A stretch of DNA of 64,000 nt from Candidatus Odinarchaeota archaeon. GTDB taxonomy: Archaea; Asgardarchaeota; Odinarchaeia; Odinarchaeales; Odinarchaeaceae. Under the pieces are notes generated by a model. The model was not told where the DNA came from. It saw only the letters and a program-made list of their open reading frames with translations, and ran no database searches. Position numbers and translations under genes: made by a program. Shown here one piece after another: positions 1 through 8,710 of this stretch; position 1 is the stretch's first letter, and the number at the start of each line of letters is the position of its first letter. Location: NCBI GenBank assembly GCA_016839265.1, contig JAEOUO010000003.1, forward strand, positions 1-64,000, in the 5' to 3' direction.

Positions 1-127
1 TGTTTCCGGTTGTTATCATGACTTTGAACATTAAATAGAGTTCTTTTGTGAATTTTTCGGCGATTTGGAGGCATTCTAGGGCTTGTTCTCTGCTTAAATA
101 TTTTGGTATTGTTTTATGCCGGCGCAC
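1..127 (-). CDS. N-terminal fragment of an unidentified helical protein, running off the window
   Basis: An open frame of 42 codons runs from a GTG at 125-127 to the left edge with no stop. A GGTGGT ribosome site lies just upstream, and an in-frame TAG directly precedes the GTG, so this start is forced unless a later one is used. The visible peptide begins MRRHKTIPKYLSREQA and looks like two amphipathic helices rich in Glu and Lys. The Arg-Glu-Gln-Ala...Ala-Glu-Lys pattern recalls small HEPN-type proteins, but too little is present to name it. Confidence 0.4.
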   Translation of the reverse strand, partial: MRRHKTIPKYLSREQALECLQIAEKFTKELYLMFKVMITTGN

Positions 128-608
128 CTATACCACCAACAAAATATCACATTTTGTTTGAAAAATAAGGTTTAAGTCGCCTTATTTTATATATAAATAG
201 TAACTGAAATCTTTAAAAATCTTACGACGAAAGCGAAAACCAACAGTTCAACACCGTTTACCCCTACTCGAACAAGCCGTACATTAAAAAATTTGCCCCA
301 CCGTTAAAATAAATAAAAATGCAATTTTTACGTTTTCTAAAAATAGAAAAATATTTTGATTATTAGAAAAATAAAAATAAAATAAAAATTTTATTGTAAA
401 AATAAATTTTTTAATAAATTTTAACAATATACTATAACCAAAAAATTTATTGTATGATTTAATTTTATTATTAAAAATAAAAATTTAATTATATAACTAT
501 ATAACATTATTACTATTTATAATAAATTTATAGCATAAATAGAAACATATTCAGCGTAAAATTAATAATAAACCTCCATTAATAATAAATAAATAGCCGG
601 GCGATATT
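128..608. other. Very AT-rich intergenic stretch
   Basis: No convincing gene is present. Bases 300-600 are almost pure A/T, with many TATA-like words such as TTTATATATAAAT near 185-200, so promoters for both flanking genes could lie here. A GC-richer island (about 225-300) has no long frame. I saw no origin-type repeated boxes and no tRNA fold. Confidence 0.5.
138..158. promoter_or_regulatory. Inverted repeat just upstream of the edge gene
   Basis: Arms AACAAAAT (138-145) and ATTTTGTT (151-158) are exact inverse complements around a 5-base spacer. The repeat ends about 11 bases before the GTG start of the minus-strand fragment, so it could be an operator or a 5' leader hairpin. No other copy was noticed. 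Confidence 0.3.
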
Positions 609-1526
609 ATGCAGGAAACCCCGCTTATCATATTCACTACCAGTTTAGCTAATGCAACACTATGGTTGACGGCAGCCAGTTATATATATTATAAAAACCA
701 TAAAAGAATAAACCCGTTGGCTGAAAGCTTCCTCATATTATGCTTAACATTAACAGTTTCTCTACCGTTAGCAACCATAGAAGTATATTATCCGAAAGGC
801 ATAGTTTTCGCCACCGCCAACCTAATTTACACAATACTAATCGCAGCAGGCATCCTAGTTTTAATAAACGGTTTAATCAAAATATATTATTCTAATATTA
901 ATGTGAAACATGTAATAATAACAGCAGCGGCTATAGTAGTCTTATTAAAATTCTATAATTACCTTGACTGGGTAATATTAGATTTACCGGTCGCTGATCA
1001 GGTTAGCTTAACAGTAGATATATTAGTCTTATCTATAATAATCGCCGTTATCCCAGTCAGCTTAAAAGCTCATAGAAAAGTGCGCTCCAATATCCTTAAA
1101 GCGAAGCTTGAACTGCTGATAGCCGCGATCATATTCATGTTAACAGCTGTGGTAATAATAGTGACACCCGGTAATCCGCTTTACAACTACCGGTTCATAA
1201 TCGGCATAAGCCTCCTCATCCCGTTTACTATCCTAGGAGTAGCCTCAGTAACATACCGACATAAAGAAACACTCCAATTAACCATAGTAACACAGAAAAA
1301 CACTGAAGAGAATAAATTCGAGCAAAAAGTAGCGGCGCTGCTATTAAAACACACCTCTAAAGAAGGATCTTGCGAGTATTATGATCCTAATTTGAAATCT
1401 AAGTGTAAACTAGACCCGTCCAGTTACAGGCTTGAAGACTGTAAAGGATTAAAATATAGAAACGGATTCATATGCCCGAAAATACTAAGACAGGAACAAG
1501 AACAAGATAGTTTTTTTAAAAAATAA
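609..1526 (+). CDS. Seven-helix membrane protein with C-terminal four-cysteine domain (paralogue A)
   Basis: I do not recognise the family. The 305-residue protein has about seven hydrophobic segments (roughly 8-27, 38-58, 66-91, 101-118, 130-152, 166-187, 195-214), then a soluble tail. The tail carries Cys255, Cys266, Cys278 and Cys289 (motif GSCEYYDP...SKCKLDP...EDCKG...FICPKIL), which could bind a metal or form disulfides. The next gene is a full-length paralogue with the same topology. The two share only scattered identities in the membrane part, but the Cys tail is identical even at DNA level. The AT-rich upstream gap probably holds the promoter. A sensor or membrane-anchored redox/metal role is possible, but nothing shows it. 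Confidence 0.75.
   Translation: MQETPLIIFTTSLANATLWLTAASYIYYKNHKRINPLAESFLILCLTLTVSLPLATIEVYYPKGIVFATANLIYTILIAAGILVLINGLIKIYYSNINVKHVIITAAAIVVLLKFYNYLDWVILDLPVADQVSLTVDILVLSIIIAVIPVSLKAHRKVRSNILKAKLELLIAAIIFMLTAVVIIVTPGNPLYNYRFIIGISLLIPFTILGVASVTYRHKETLQLTIVTQKNTEENKFEQKVAALLLKHTSKEGSCEYYDPNLKSKCKLDPSSYRLEDCKGLKYRNGFICPKILRQEQEQDSFFKK
1346..1497 (+). repeat. 152-bp perfect direct repeat, copy 1 (encodes Cys4 tail)
   Basis: Bases 1346-1497 match 2337-2488 without a mismatch, at a constant offset of 991. The repeat covers codons for the four-cysteine tail of the first membrane paralogue. Upstream coding sequence of the two genes is clearly diverged, so the block looks homogenised by gene conversion or recently duplicated. 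Confidence 0.9.
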
Positions 1527-1602
1527 ATTTACGCTAAAAAATTTTTATATATTAAAAACTCTGATTAGACGATTAAAAAATTTTAATCATAGGTGGCATT
1601 AT

Positions 1603-2508
1603 ATGCTACAATCTGAGCCTCTAATATTATTGTTAGGTATTATAGCAGCAACACCCTGGATCGCCACCATTATACTATTACGTAAAAGAAGCTGCAAAAA
1701 AATAGATCCGTTCACTAACGGCTACATCATCGCAGCGTTCCTTTTCACAACGACCATAATTTTAAGCTCACTTCAAAGCTTACCGGTAACAAGCTTTATA
1801 GAAGCGTATATAAGCTTATCTTATACAGTTTCATATCTTGGAGGAGTCACATCAATACTATATGTTTTATTAAAAGTATACTATCCTAGAAAACTTAACC
1901 AGCAAATTCTTTTAACAGTTTCAACACTCGCCTTACTAACTAAAATATACGATCACATAGATTGGGCGGTTACCCCGGTCCCGTATCCTGAAGAGGTTTT
2001 AACAATATCACATACTCTAATAGTGTTATTAACGGTCAGCTGGATTATTTTAACAGTTAAAGCTTACAGAATAGTGAAAATAGAAATATTAAAAACCAGG
2101 CTTAAACTTCTAGCATTCGCGGCAATTCTCATATTAATAGAAGTATTGATAATAGTGGTGCCTGGAACCCCCTTATACGATTACTGGTGGCTTACAGGTG
2201 CTATATTAGTAACACCGTTCTCAATTCTAGGCGCTTTAGCGGTAACATATAAACATGAATATTTAGATAAGCTTATAGGCTTAGAAACCGGCGGCATAAA
2301 AGGAACAAGAGAAGAGAAAACGATCGCTATTTTAACAAAACACACCTCTAAAGAAGGATCTTGCGAGTATTATGATCCTAATTTGAAATCTAAGTGTAAA
2401 CTAGACCCGTCCAGTTACAGGCTTGAAGACTGTAAAGGATTAAAATATAGAAACGGATTCATATGCCCGAAAATACTAAGACAGGAACGGAAGCAGCAGG
2501 ACGCTTAA
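1603..2508 (+). CDS. Seven-helix membrane protein with C-terminal four-cysteine domain (paralogue B)
   Basis: A 301-residue paralogue of the preceding gene, with about seven hydrophobic segments followed by the same four-cysteine tail. The ATG follows an AGGTGG ribosome site, and TATA-like TTTTTATATATTA lies in the 76-bp gap between the two genes, so it may have its own promoter. Shared landmarks include a W or F-Y-x-x-[LI]-D-W motif after the third hydrophobic segment and VPGxPLYxY before the last one. Function is unknown. The contrast between diverged membrane part and identical tail suggests the tail is under special constraint or was copied. Confidence 0.75.
   Translation: MLQSEPLILLLGIIAATPWIATIILLRKRSCKKIDPFTNGYIIAAFLFTTTIILSSLQSLPVTSFIEAYISLSYTVSYLGGVTSILYVLLKVYYPRKLNQQILLTVSTLALLTKIYDHIDWAVTPVPYPEEVLTISHTLIVLLTVSWIILTVKAYRIVKIEILKTRLKLLAFAAILILIEVLIIVVPGTPLYDYWWLTGAILVTPFSILGALAVTYKHEYLDKLIGLETGGIKGTREEKTIAILTKHTSKEGSCEYYDPNLKSKCKLDPSSYRLEDCKGLKYRNGFICPKILRQERKQQDA
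2337..2488 (+). repeat. 152-bp perfect direct repeat, copy 2 (encodes Cys4 tail)
   Basis: Second copy of the block at 1346-1497, lying in the same reading frame at the 3' end of the second paralogue. Identity starts at AAAACACACC and stops at ACAGGAAC; the flanking codons differ. Confidence 0.9.
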
Positions 2509-2643
2509 TAAGATTTTAAACCGCGTAGTAAACGTTAAAGTTAACGAAAAACATATTATTCTCTACGGTACATAAATCATAAGAGTATTCACTTTAACCG
2601 ATAAACATAATCGAAAAATAAAAGAAAATAATAAGTAAAGTTT

Positions 2644-2993
2644 TTATTCTATTCCAAGTCTGGAAGTTAATTTAACCATCAGAAAGATTACAGACGCCAC
2701 TATAATGAATGTTATTAAAGTACTTAAGAAGAGTCTAATGTGAAGGGTGCGATACTTCAGGACTCCCAGCCAATTCCAGACGGTAGAATAAAGTTTACAA
2801 GAGGGAGAATAAACGAATTTACAAGCGCCTGAATAAGGTTACCTAAATAAATAGTCAGGATGAAGGCGACAGCTAACCCTATAATCTTATATTTAGCTAT
2901 GAACATTTTGAATTCTTCTAAAAAATTCTTCGGTTTAGGTTCAAGAATAGCTCTTATCTTTTTCAACTCTTCTAAAATTTCATTATTCGACAT
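2644..2993 (-). CDS. mscL: MscL-like mechanosensitive channel, interrupted by a frameshift
   Basis: The first 78 codons (2757-2993) give a cytoplasmic N-terminus and a first membrane helix (FKMFIAKYKIIGLAVAFI) followed by LIQALVNSFILPLVNFILP, as in small archaeal MscL-family channels. The frame stops at TGA (2757-2759) directly after GWES. In the -1 frame the sequence continues from 2760 to a TAA at 2644-2646 with LKYRTLHIRLFLSTLITF and a second membrane helix ending KLTSRLGIE, which is the missing half of the channel. A single lost base would explain this; real decay or recoding are alternatives. Restored length is about 116 residues. Confidence 0.7.
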
Positions 2994-3110
2994 TTTTAAC
3001 TCTTAATTAAATTTAATTGTTTATAGATAGATTAAATAACGTTTAATGCGTTTACTTGTATAAAAACATATAAATTTTAGAATTTTAAAATAAAAAACTC
3101 GGTGATAGTT

Positions 3111-5699
3111 TTGACAGCGATAGCTAATAGGCTCAGATTCAGAAATAAACAGTTCAGCGGAGACGTTAACCCCCAGCAGTTAATAGAGTTAGATAAACTG
3201 TTATCGGAGCCGATTGAAAAAGTATACTATTATTTGAATACATCTGAAGAAGGGTTCAGCTCAGAGAACGCGGAGGCTTTAATCGACATCTACGGTTACA
3301 ATGAGTTAACAGGTAAAAAAAGAAAGATAAGCTTACTACAGTTTCTGGAACATTTCAAAAACCCGATTCTACTAATATTATTGGTTGCCGGGTTAATCTC
3401 CATCTTCTTTAATGAGTTAATTAACGCGATAATAATATTCACAATTATCGGGGTAAGCGTGGTTTTAGACTATTACCAGGAGGCTAAAGCTGATAAAGCC
3501 GCAGCTCTCCTGAAACAGAAAGTCACAACCACAGCCACTTTGTTGCGGGATGGTGTTAAAAAAGAGGTTAAAATATCAGAAATCATACCAGGAGACATAA
3601 TATATCTATCCGCAGGTGATATGATACCGGCTGATAGCCGAATTATATTCGCTAAAGACTTCTTTGTAAACCAGTCTGCTTTAACCGGGGAATCAGCCCC
3701 CGTAGAGAAGAAACCCATCATAGAAAAATCTTATATAAATATTACCGAGTACAGTAACGCTGTTTTTCTAGGCACATCCGTGGTAAGCGGTGCAGCTATC
3801 GCGGTCGCTCTTAAAACAGGGCCTTTCACAGTTTACGGTAGAATAGCAAGCAGACTAGCCAGTAAACCCCCTGAAACAGAATATCAGAAAGGTTTAAGAC
3901 GATTCGGATACTTGTTATTACAAGTCACATTCACTTTAATCATCTTCGTGTTTTTCGTAAACGCGCTTATCCGCGGCGAAATATTAGATTCTCTCATATT
4001 CGCTGTAGCGTTAGCGGTTGGTTTAACCCCTGATCTTCTACCTATGATTCTCTCAGTTAATCTCTCCAGCGGAGCTATTCAAATGGCTAAAAAAGGTGTA
4101 ATAGTGAAGAGGCTGTCTGCAATACAAAACTTTGGAAGCATGAATGTTTTATGTTCTGATAAAACCGGTACACTAACCGAGAATAAAATAGTTTTAGTTA
4201 AACACATCGATGTAAACGGTCAAGATGATGAAAAAGTCTTATTATACTCTTATCTTAACAGTTACTATCAAACCGGTCTAAAAAGCCCTCTAGATGAAGC
4301 TATTTTAAAACACCGTGAATTGAAAATAAAAGACTATAAGAAGATAGATGAAATACCATTCGACTTCAATAGAAAACGTATCACGATAGTAATTGAACAG
4401 GCGGGTGAACGTATACTCATATCGAAAGGAGCCCCTGAAGAAATACATAAAATATGTTCAAGTATAGAAGAGCACGGGGAAGTAAAATCTCTAAATGAAG
4501 AATTAGAAAAGAGAATTACAGAAAGATTCATAGAGTTAAGTGAAGAAGGGTTTAGAGTTTTAAGCGTATGTTATAGAAAAGACTACTCTAATAAAACAGT
4601 GTACGATATTACAGATGAAAAAGAAATGGTTTTCTTAGGATTCGTCGCCTTTATAGATCCGCCTAAAGAGAGTGTGAAAGAATCAATAAAACTGTTAAAA
4701 GAAGCGGGAATCGAACTTAAAATATTAACCGGTGACAATGAGCTTGTTACACGGAAAATATGCGAGTATATTGGATTAGAGATTAAAGGAGTAGTTTTAG
4801 GTGAACGCGTCAGTGAAGCTGACGGAGCCGCCTTAGCTAGAATAGTAGAGGAAAACAATATTTTCTGCAGAGTGACCCCCGCGGATAAAGAGAGAATAAT
4901 CGATACACTTAAAGAAAACGGTCATGTAGTAGGATTTCTAGGAGATGGAATAAATGATGCGCCTTCACTTCGAACAGCGGATGTAGGTATCTCAGTGGAT
5001 AATGCTGTAGATATCGCTAAAGAATCCGCTGACATAATATTATTAGAGAAAAAACTACGCGTATTACATGACGGTGTGATTGAAGGCCGGAAAACTTTCA
5101 CAAACACGTTAAAATATATTGCAATCGGCGTCAGCTCTAACTTCGGTAACATGTTCAGCGTAGCCGGCGCCTCATTCTTTCTACCCTTTCTCCCCATGCA
5201 ACCAGGTCAAATATTATTAAATAATTTATTATATGATGCTGCTCAAATACCTTTACCTACTGATAGCGTTGATAAAGAGTTCATTGAACAACCTAGAAGA
5301 TGGGATATGACTCAGATTCGTAACGCAATGTTCTATTTCGGACCGATCAGCTCCATATTCGATTACATAACATTCTTTGTAATGTTATACTTCTTCCACG
5401 CTACACCGGCACTCTTTCAAACAGCCTGGTTCACAGAATCCTTGATAACACAACTGTTAGTTGTTTATTTTATTAGAACAAGCCGACCATTCTATAAAAG
5501 CCGGCCTAGTAAATCTCTACTAATCTCCGGGTTAATTACATTAACGGTTGCCTTAATATTACCGTACACGATCATAGGAGAAATATTCGGTTTCACTGTT
5601 CCCCCCCCAATATTCTATTTAGCTTTAACGTTAATAGTGGCAGCTTATCTTATACTCGTGGAAATAGCTAAGAGAAAATTCTATAAAATATACAGGTAA
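3111..5699 (+). CDS. mgtA: Magnesium-type P-type ATPase (MgtA-like)
   Basis: P-type ATPase that would move Mg2+ or a related cation inward across the membrane using ATP. In order the protein shows an N-terminal cation ATPase domain, TGES in the actuator (ALTGESAPV), the phosphorylation motif SDKTGTLTEN with Asp near residue 350, ATP-binding MLTGD-type ILTGDNE, hinge GDGINDAPSLR, and C-terminal helices. The DKEFIEQPRRWDM stretch is typical of the MgtA/MgtB branch, and 862 residues fits that family. A GTG at 3102 lies inside a GGTGAT ribosome site (3101-3106), so the TTG at 3111 is the better start. TATA-like CATATAAATTTT lies upstream. Confidence 0.9.
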   Translation: MTAIANRLRFRNKQFSGDVNPQQLIELDKLLSEPIEKVYYYLNTSEEGFSSENAEALIDIYGYNELTGKKRKISLLQFLEHFKNPILLILLVAGLISIFFNELINAIIIFTIIGVSVVLDYYQEAKADKAAALLKQKVTTTATLLRDGVKKEVKISEIIPGDIIYLSAGDMIPADSRIIFAKDFFVNQSALTGESAPVEKKPIIEKSYINITEYSNAVFLGTSVVSGAAIAVALKTGPFTVYGRIASRLASKPPETEYQKGLRRFGYLLLQVTFTLIIFVFFVNALIRGEILDSLIFAVALAVGLTPDLLPMILSVNLSSGAIQMAKKGVIVKRLSAIQNFGSMNVLCSDKTGTLTENKIVLVKHIDVNGQDDEKVLLYSYLNSYYQTGLKSPLDEAILKHRELKIKDYKKIDEIPFDFNRKRITIVIEQAGERILISKGAPEEIHKICSSIEEHGEVKSLNEELEKRITERFIELSEEGFRVLSVCYRKDYSNKTVYDITDEKEMVFLGFVAFIDPPKESVKESIKLLKEAGIELKILTGDNELVTRKICEYIGLEIKGVVLGERVSEADGAALARIVEENNIFCRVTPADKERIIDTLKENGHVVGFLGDGINDAPSLRTADVGISVDNAVDIAKESADIILLEKKLRVLHDGVIEGRKTFTNTLKYIAIGVSSNFGNMFSVAGASFFLPFLPMQPGQILLNNLLYDAAQIPLPTDSVDKEFIEQPRRWDMTQIRNAMFYFGPISSIFDYITFFVMLYFFHATPALFQTAWFTESLITQLLVVYFIRTSRPFYKSRPSKSLLISGLITLTVALILPYTIIGEIFGFTVPPPIFYLALTLIVAAYLILVEIAKRKFYKIYR

Positions 5700-5801
5700 A
5701 TTCTTGTCTAAAACAGTTTTTAATTTATGCTAGGCTGTTAAGTGAAATTTTAGCTTCATAGATACGTTCATAAATTGTTAATAATTAGAGAATAGCTACA
5801 A

Positions 5802-6497
5802 TTAACTTGAAGATAACTCTTTTAATAATTGAAGCATTCGACGCCCGTTCTCTAGCATACTATCATTATTAAAGAAAACATAGATTTTAAACGGTTTTAA
5901 GTCAAGGATTTTACCTGCAACTTCTTCAAGCTCACGGTCACTATAACGGTGCGTATACCATGCACTGCGACCGTGCATACGTAAATAAACTATTCCATTC
6001 ACTTTATAAACGTTTAAAGGAAGTTTAGGTGAGTCCACGCTTACAAAAACTACACCGTGTTCTTCAGCCCAATTCACATACTCTTCACTAAACCATTCAA
6101 TGTTTCTAGCCTCCAAAGCGATTCTGCCTGGTAAATTAATATTAGCGATGAAATCCTCTATAACATTAACAGAGTCAGTGTGAATTGAAGGAGGCAGCTG
6201 AAACAGGTAGAAGTCGATTAAATCATTTAACGGCTTAAATAAATCTATAAAACTATTAAAAAAATTTAAAGAATCACCGGTAAACTTGAATACATGTGTA
6301 ATCATCCGGTTAACTTTAATAACCCAACGGAGAGCTGCGGCTTTATCAACCCAGTTTCTAATCATTTTATCCTGCGGTATACGATAAAAACTCATGTTTA
6401 ACTCTACAGCGTTAAACCCGGATTCTCTCACATACCAGTCTAAACCCCCTTTATTCCAACGGTAAGCCCATCCGCAGGTGCCTACAAATATATCCAT
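5802..6497 (-). CDS. DUF72 family (YecE-like) protein
   Basis: The 231-residue protein starts with VGTCGWAYRWNKGGLDWY, then FNAVELNMSFYRIP, LRWVIKVNR and VYLRMHGR, in the order seen in DUF72 proteins, which adopt a TIM-barrel-like fold. Biochemical activity of the family is not well defined. It lies alone between the Mg2+ ATPase (convergent) and hsp20. No clear ribosome site precedes the ATG, so the message may be leaderless. Confidence 0.88.
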   Translation of the reverse strand: MDIFVGTCGWAYRWNKGGLDWYVRESGFNAVELNMSFYRIPQDKMIRNWVDKAAALRWVIKVNRMITHVFKFTGDSLNFFNSFIDLFKPLNDLIDFYLFQLPPSIHTDSVNVIEDFIANINLPGRIALEARNIEWFSEEYVNWAEEHGVVFVSVDSPKLPLNVYKVNGIVYLRMHGRSAWYTHRYSDRELEEVAGKILDLKPFKIYVFFNNDSMLENGRRMLQLLKELSSS

Positions 6498-6693
6498 AGA
6501 ATTGTTTAAGATTTACGTTAAAATTAATTTTTCTATTGTGAACATAGATTAATATTCTAATTTAGAATAATATCTTATAGTCAGGTTAAATACAGGGCTT
6601 TAAATCAGTTTATCACTATAATGAAACATAAAGGTTTCCGCTTAATCTAATAAAATCATATACGTTAATGAAGCGGAAATAAAAAATAGTAAA

Positions 6694-7140
6694 TTATTGA
6701 ATCTCGACTTTGAAACTTTTCTTCTCTTCTTTCTTAGGCAGTTTAATCTCTAAAACACCGTTTTTATAAGAGGCTTTAGCCTGTTCAGCGTCTACAGGTG
6801 TCGGTAAAGACAGCTTCCTGTAAAATTTCCTGTAAACTCTTTCACGGCGAATATACCCTTTATCCTCCTCTTTCTCCTCTCTCTTAACCTCGGAGGATAT
6901 TTCAAGACTGTCCTCTGAAACTTTTATCTGAATATCATCTTTGCTTACACCGGGTATGTCAGAGGTGACTATAAGTTCGCTTTCAGTTTCCATAATATCT
7001 ACATCCGGTGTTTTAACCTCTATTTCACCGGTTTTTTCACCTGGAAGAGCAGGGTACGGCTCCTCCCATATACGAGACATTAACTCATCCATTCTCTCCC
7101 ACATACGCCGAATCTCATCGAAGAAAGATCTCCGCGGCAT
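6694..7140 (-). CDS. hsp20: Small heat-shock protein, Hsp20/alpha-crystallin family
   Basis: ATP-independent holdase chaperone of 148 residues. The N-terminal arm (SFFDEIRRMWERMDELM) is followed by the alpha-crystallin domain from about residue 45, with VDIMETESELIVTSDIPGV at its start and the closing YKNGVLEIKLPK motif near 128-140. The last residues (FKVEIQ) supply the usual C-terminal I-x-I/V type anchor. The ATG follows a GGGAGGGAT ribosome site. The 73-bp gap upstream holds a TATA box and a long inverted repeat, so repression released by heat or stress is likely. Confidence 0.93.
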   Translation of the reverse strand: MPRRSFFDEIRRMWERMDELMSRIWEEPYPALPGEKTGEIEVKTPDVDIMETESELIVTSDIPGVSKDDIQIKVSEDSLEISSEVKREEKEEDKGYIRRERVYRKFYRKLSLPTPVDAEQAKASYKNGVLEIKLPKKEEKKSFKVEIQ

Positions 7141-7158
7141 AACATCCCTCCCTAGTTT

Positions 7159-7194
7159 AAACTATAATAAAAATATAGTTTCAAATAATATAAA
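7159..7194 (-). promoter_or_regulatory. hsp20 promoter with 23-bp inverted repeat over the transcript start
   Basis: A TATA box (AATATAAA on the plus strand, 7187-7194) would start transcription near 7166. That point falls inside a repeat with exact 8-base arms AAACTATA (7159-7166) and TATAGTTT (7174-7181). This is the position expected of a repressor operator such as those used by archaeal heat-shock regulators. Confidence 0.5.
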
Positions 7195-7214
7195 GATACC
7201 GAAAGAATTAGAAG

Positions 7215-8615
7215 CTATTCTAAGATTACGCGAACCCCTGAAGGGGTATCAACTAAAATAACACCTTCAGATTTTAGAAGCTCCCTGATTTGATCAGCTT
7301 CAGCCCAGTTTTTAACCAGCCTAGCCTGCTCACGCTTAAATATAAGCTCTCTTATTTTAGCAGGTAAAATAGGTGTTTTATCGGAGAATTTTAGCCCTAA
7401 AACATTAGATAACTCTATGAAAATGTTTAAAACAGCTTCAACCAGTTGTAAATTACGCTCGGAGACTCTGTTATTAATATATTTAGCTAGTTTATGTAAA
7501 ACTTGAAGAGCTAGAGGAGTGTTTAAATCATCATTCATAGCTGTTTTGAAAGAGTTCTGGAATTCGATTAACTTCCTGTTTATCGTTTGCAAGGATTTTT
7601 CTGTTAAACTTTTTGAAAAGTGAACTGCACGCTGGTATGTTTCTTTCAACTTACTGTAATTGTTTACAGCGTTCCGGATAGTGTCAGAGGTTAAATCTAG
7701 TTTACGCTTGTAGTGAGCGGATATGAGAAAATACCGTAAAGCTCCCGGTTCATATTCTTTAAGTAAATCTTCTAACGTATAATAATTTCCCTCTGATTTA
7801 CTCATTTTTCTACCGTTCACTGTTAGATGCTCTGAGTGAACCCAGTATCGGACAACCCTCCCACCCGTATAAGCTTCAGATTGAGCTATCTCGTTTTCAT
7901 GATGTGGAAATATTAAGTCAACTCCACCTGTATGAATATCTATCCGTTCACCAAGATATTTCATCGACATCACAGAGCATTCAATATGCCAGCCGGGTCT
8001 AACAGGCCCCCACTCACTATAATAATAGACTCCATGCTCGATTTCCTCACGGCTAGCAGCTTTCAGTAAAGCGAAGTCTCTAGGATCATCTTTACCGTAT
8101 TCATCAGAGTCAACTGTTGAATACTCTTTTATATTTTCAAGGTTTATCTTAGAAAGCTTACCGTAGTCTCTAAACTTAGAGATATCATAGTAAACGCTGC
8201 CGGCTTTAACGTAAGCGTAACCTTTCTCTAATAAGTGTTTAGTTAACCGTAACATGTCTTCAATGTTTTCAGTTGCACGCGGATAAATATCAGCCGGCTT
8301 AATATTAAGTGTTTTTAAACCTTGAAAAAACACTTGAATATATTTGTCTGTGAATTCTTTTAAAGAAAACCCTAATCTTCTAGACTCTCTTATAGTTTTA
8401 TCATCAATATCTGTAATATTCATTACATGTTTAACATTATAACCGGTATACTCTAAGAATCTTTTAAGAACATCAGCCACGGTGAAACTCCGGTAGTTAC
8501 CGATATGAGGTGGAGCGTAAACTGTTGGGCCGCAAGAGTACATTTTAACATTTTTATTTTCAGCGGTGAAAACCTCTTTTACACCGGTTAAAGTATTATA
8601 AAGTTTTAAACTCAT
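7215..8615 (-). CDS. cysS: Cysteinyl-tRNA synthetase
   Basis: Class I synthetase that charges tRNA-Cys. The 466-residue protein has the zinc-binding and HIGH-type motif CGPTVYAPPHIGNYRS near residue 28, the second zinc region (GPVRPGWHIECS and FPHHENEIAQSEA), and the signature GRKMSKSEGNY. The DALR-like and C-terminal anticodon-recognition parts follow, so it looks full length. The ATG has an AGGTG ribosome site only 14 bases after the 3' end of tRNA-Cys. The enzyme therefore sits next to its own substrate tRNA and the genes that make cysteine. Confidence 0.97.
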   Translation of the reverse strand: MSLKLYNTLTGVKEVFTAENKNVKMYSCGPTVYAPPHIGNYRSFTVADVLKRFLEYTGYNVKHVMNITDIDDKTIRESRRLGFSLKEFTDKYIQVFFQGLKTLNIKPADIYPRATENIEDMLRLTKHLLEKGYAYVKAGSVYYDISKFRDYGKLSKINLENIKEYSTVDSDEYGKDDPRDFALLKAASREEIEHGVYYYSEWGPVRPGWHIECSVMSMKYLGERIDIHTGGVDLIFPHHENEIAQSEAYTGGRVVRYWVHSEHLTVNGRKMSKSEGNYYTLEDLLKEYEPGALRYFLISAHYKRKLDLTSDTIRNAVNNYSKLKETYQRAVHFSKSLTEKSLQTINRKLIEFQNSFKTAMNDDLNTPLALQVLHKLAKYINNRVSERNLQLVEAVLNIFIELSNVLGLKFSDKTPILPAKIRELIFKREQARLVKNWAEADQIRELLKSEGVILVDTPSGVRVILE

Positions 8616-8629
8616 ATATTACACCTGGA

Positions 8630-8701
8630 AGCCGAGGAAGGGAATTGAACCCTTATTAATCCGCTTTGCAGGCGGACGCATAACCGTTCTGCCACCTCGG
8701 C
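8630..8701 (-). tRNA. tRNA-Cys (GCA)
   Basis: A full cloverleaf reads on the minus strand. The acceptor stem is GCCGAGG/CCTCGGC, the anticodon loop is CTGCAAA (anticodon GCA) on a CCGC/GCGG stem, and the T arm contains GGTTCAATTCC. The discriminator base is U73, as tRNA-Cys requires. CCA is not encoded and no intron is seen. The gene fills the 95-bp gap between cysK and cysS. TATA-like TTTTAAAATTTAATATTT upstream overlaps the end of cysK, so it may be transcribed alone as well as with the operon. Confidence 0.96.
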
Positions 8702-8710
8702 GTTTAAATA

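Noticed and set aside
300..600. Replication origin in the AT-rich stretch
   Set aside because: There are no repeated origin-type boxes and no Orc1/Cdc6 gene nearby; AT richness alone is not evidence.
1346..2488. CRISPR or transposon repeat
   Set aside because: The two copies are 152 bp, in frame within two homologous genes, without spacers, inverted ends or transposase.
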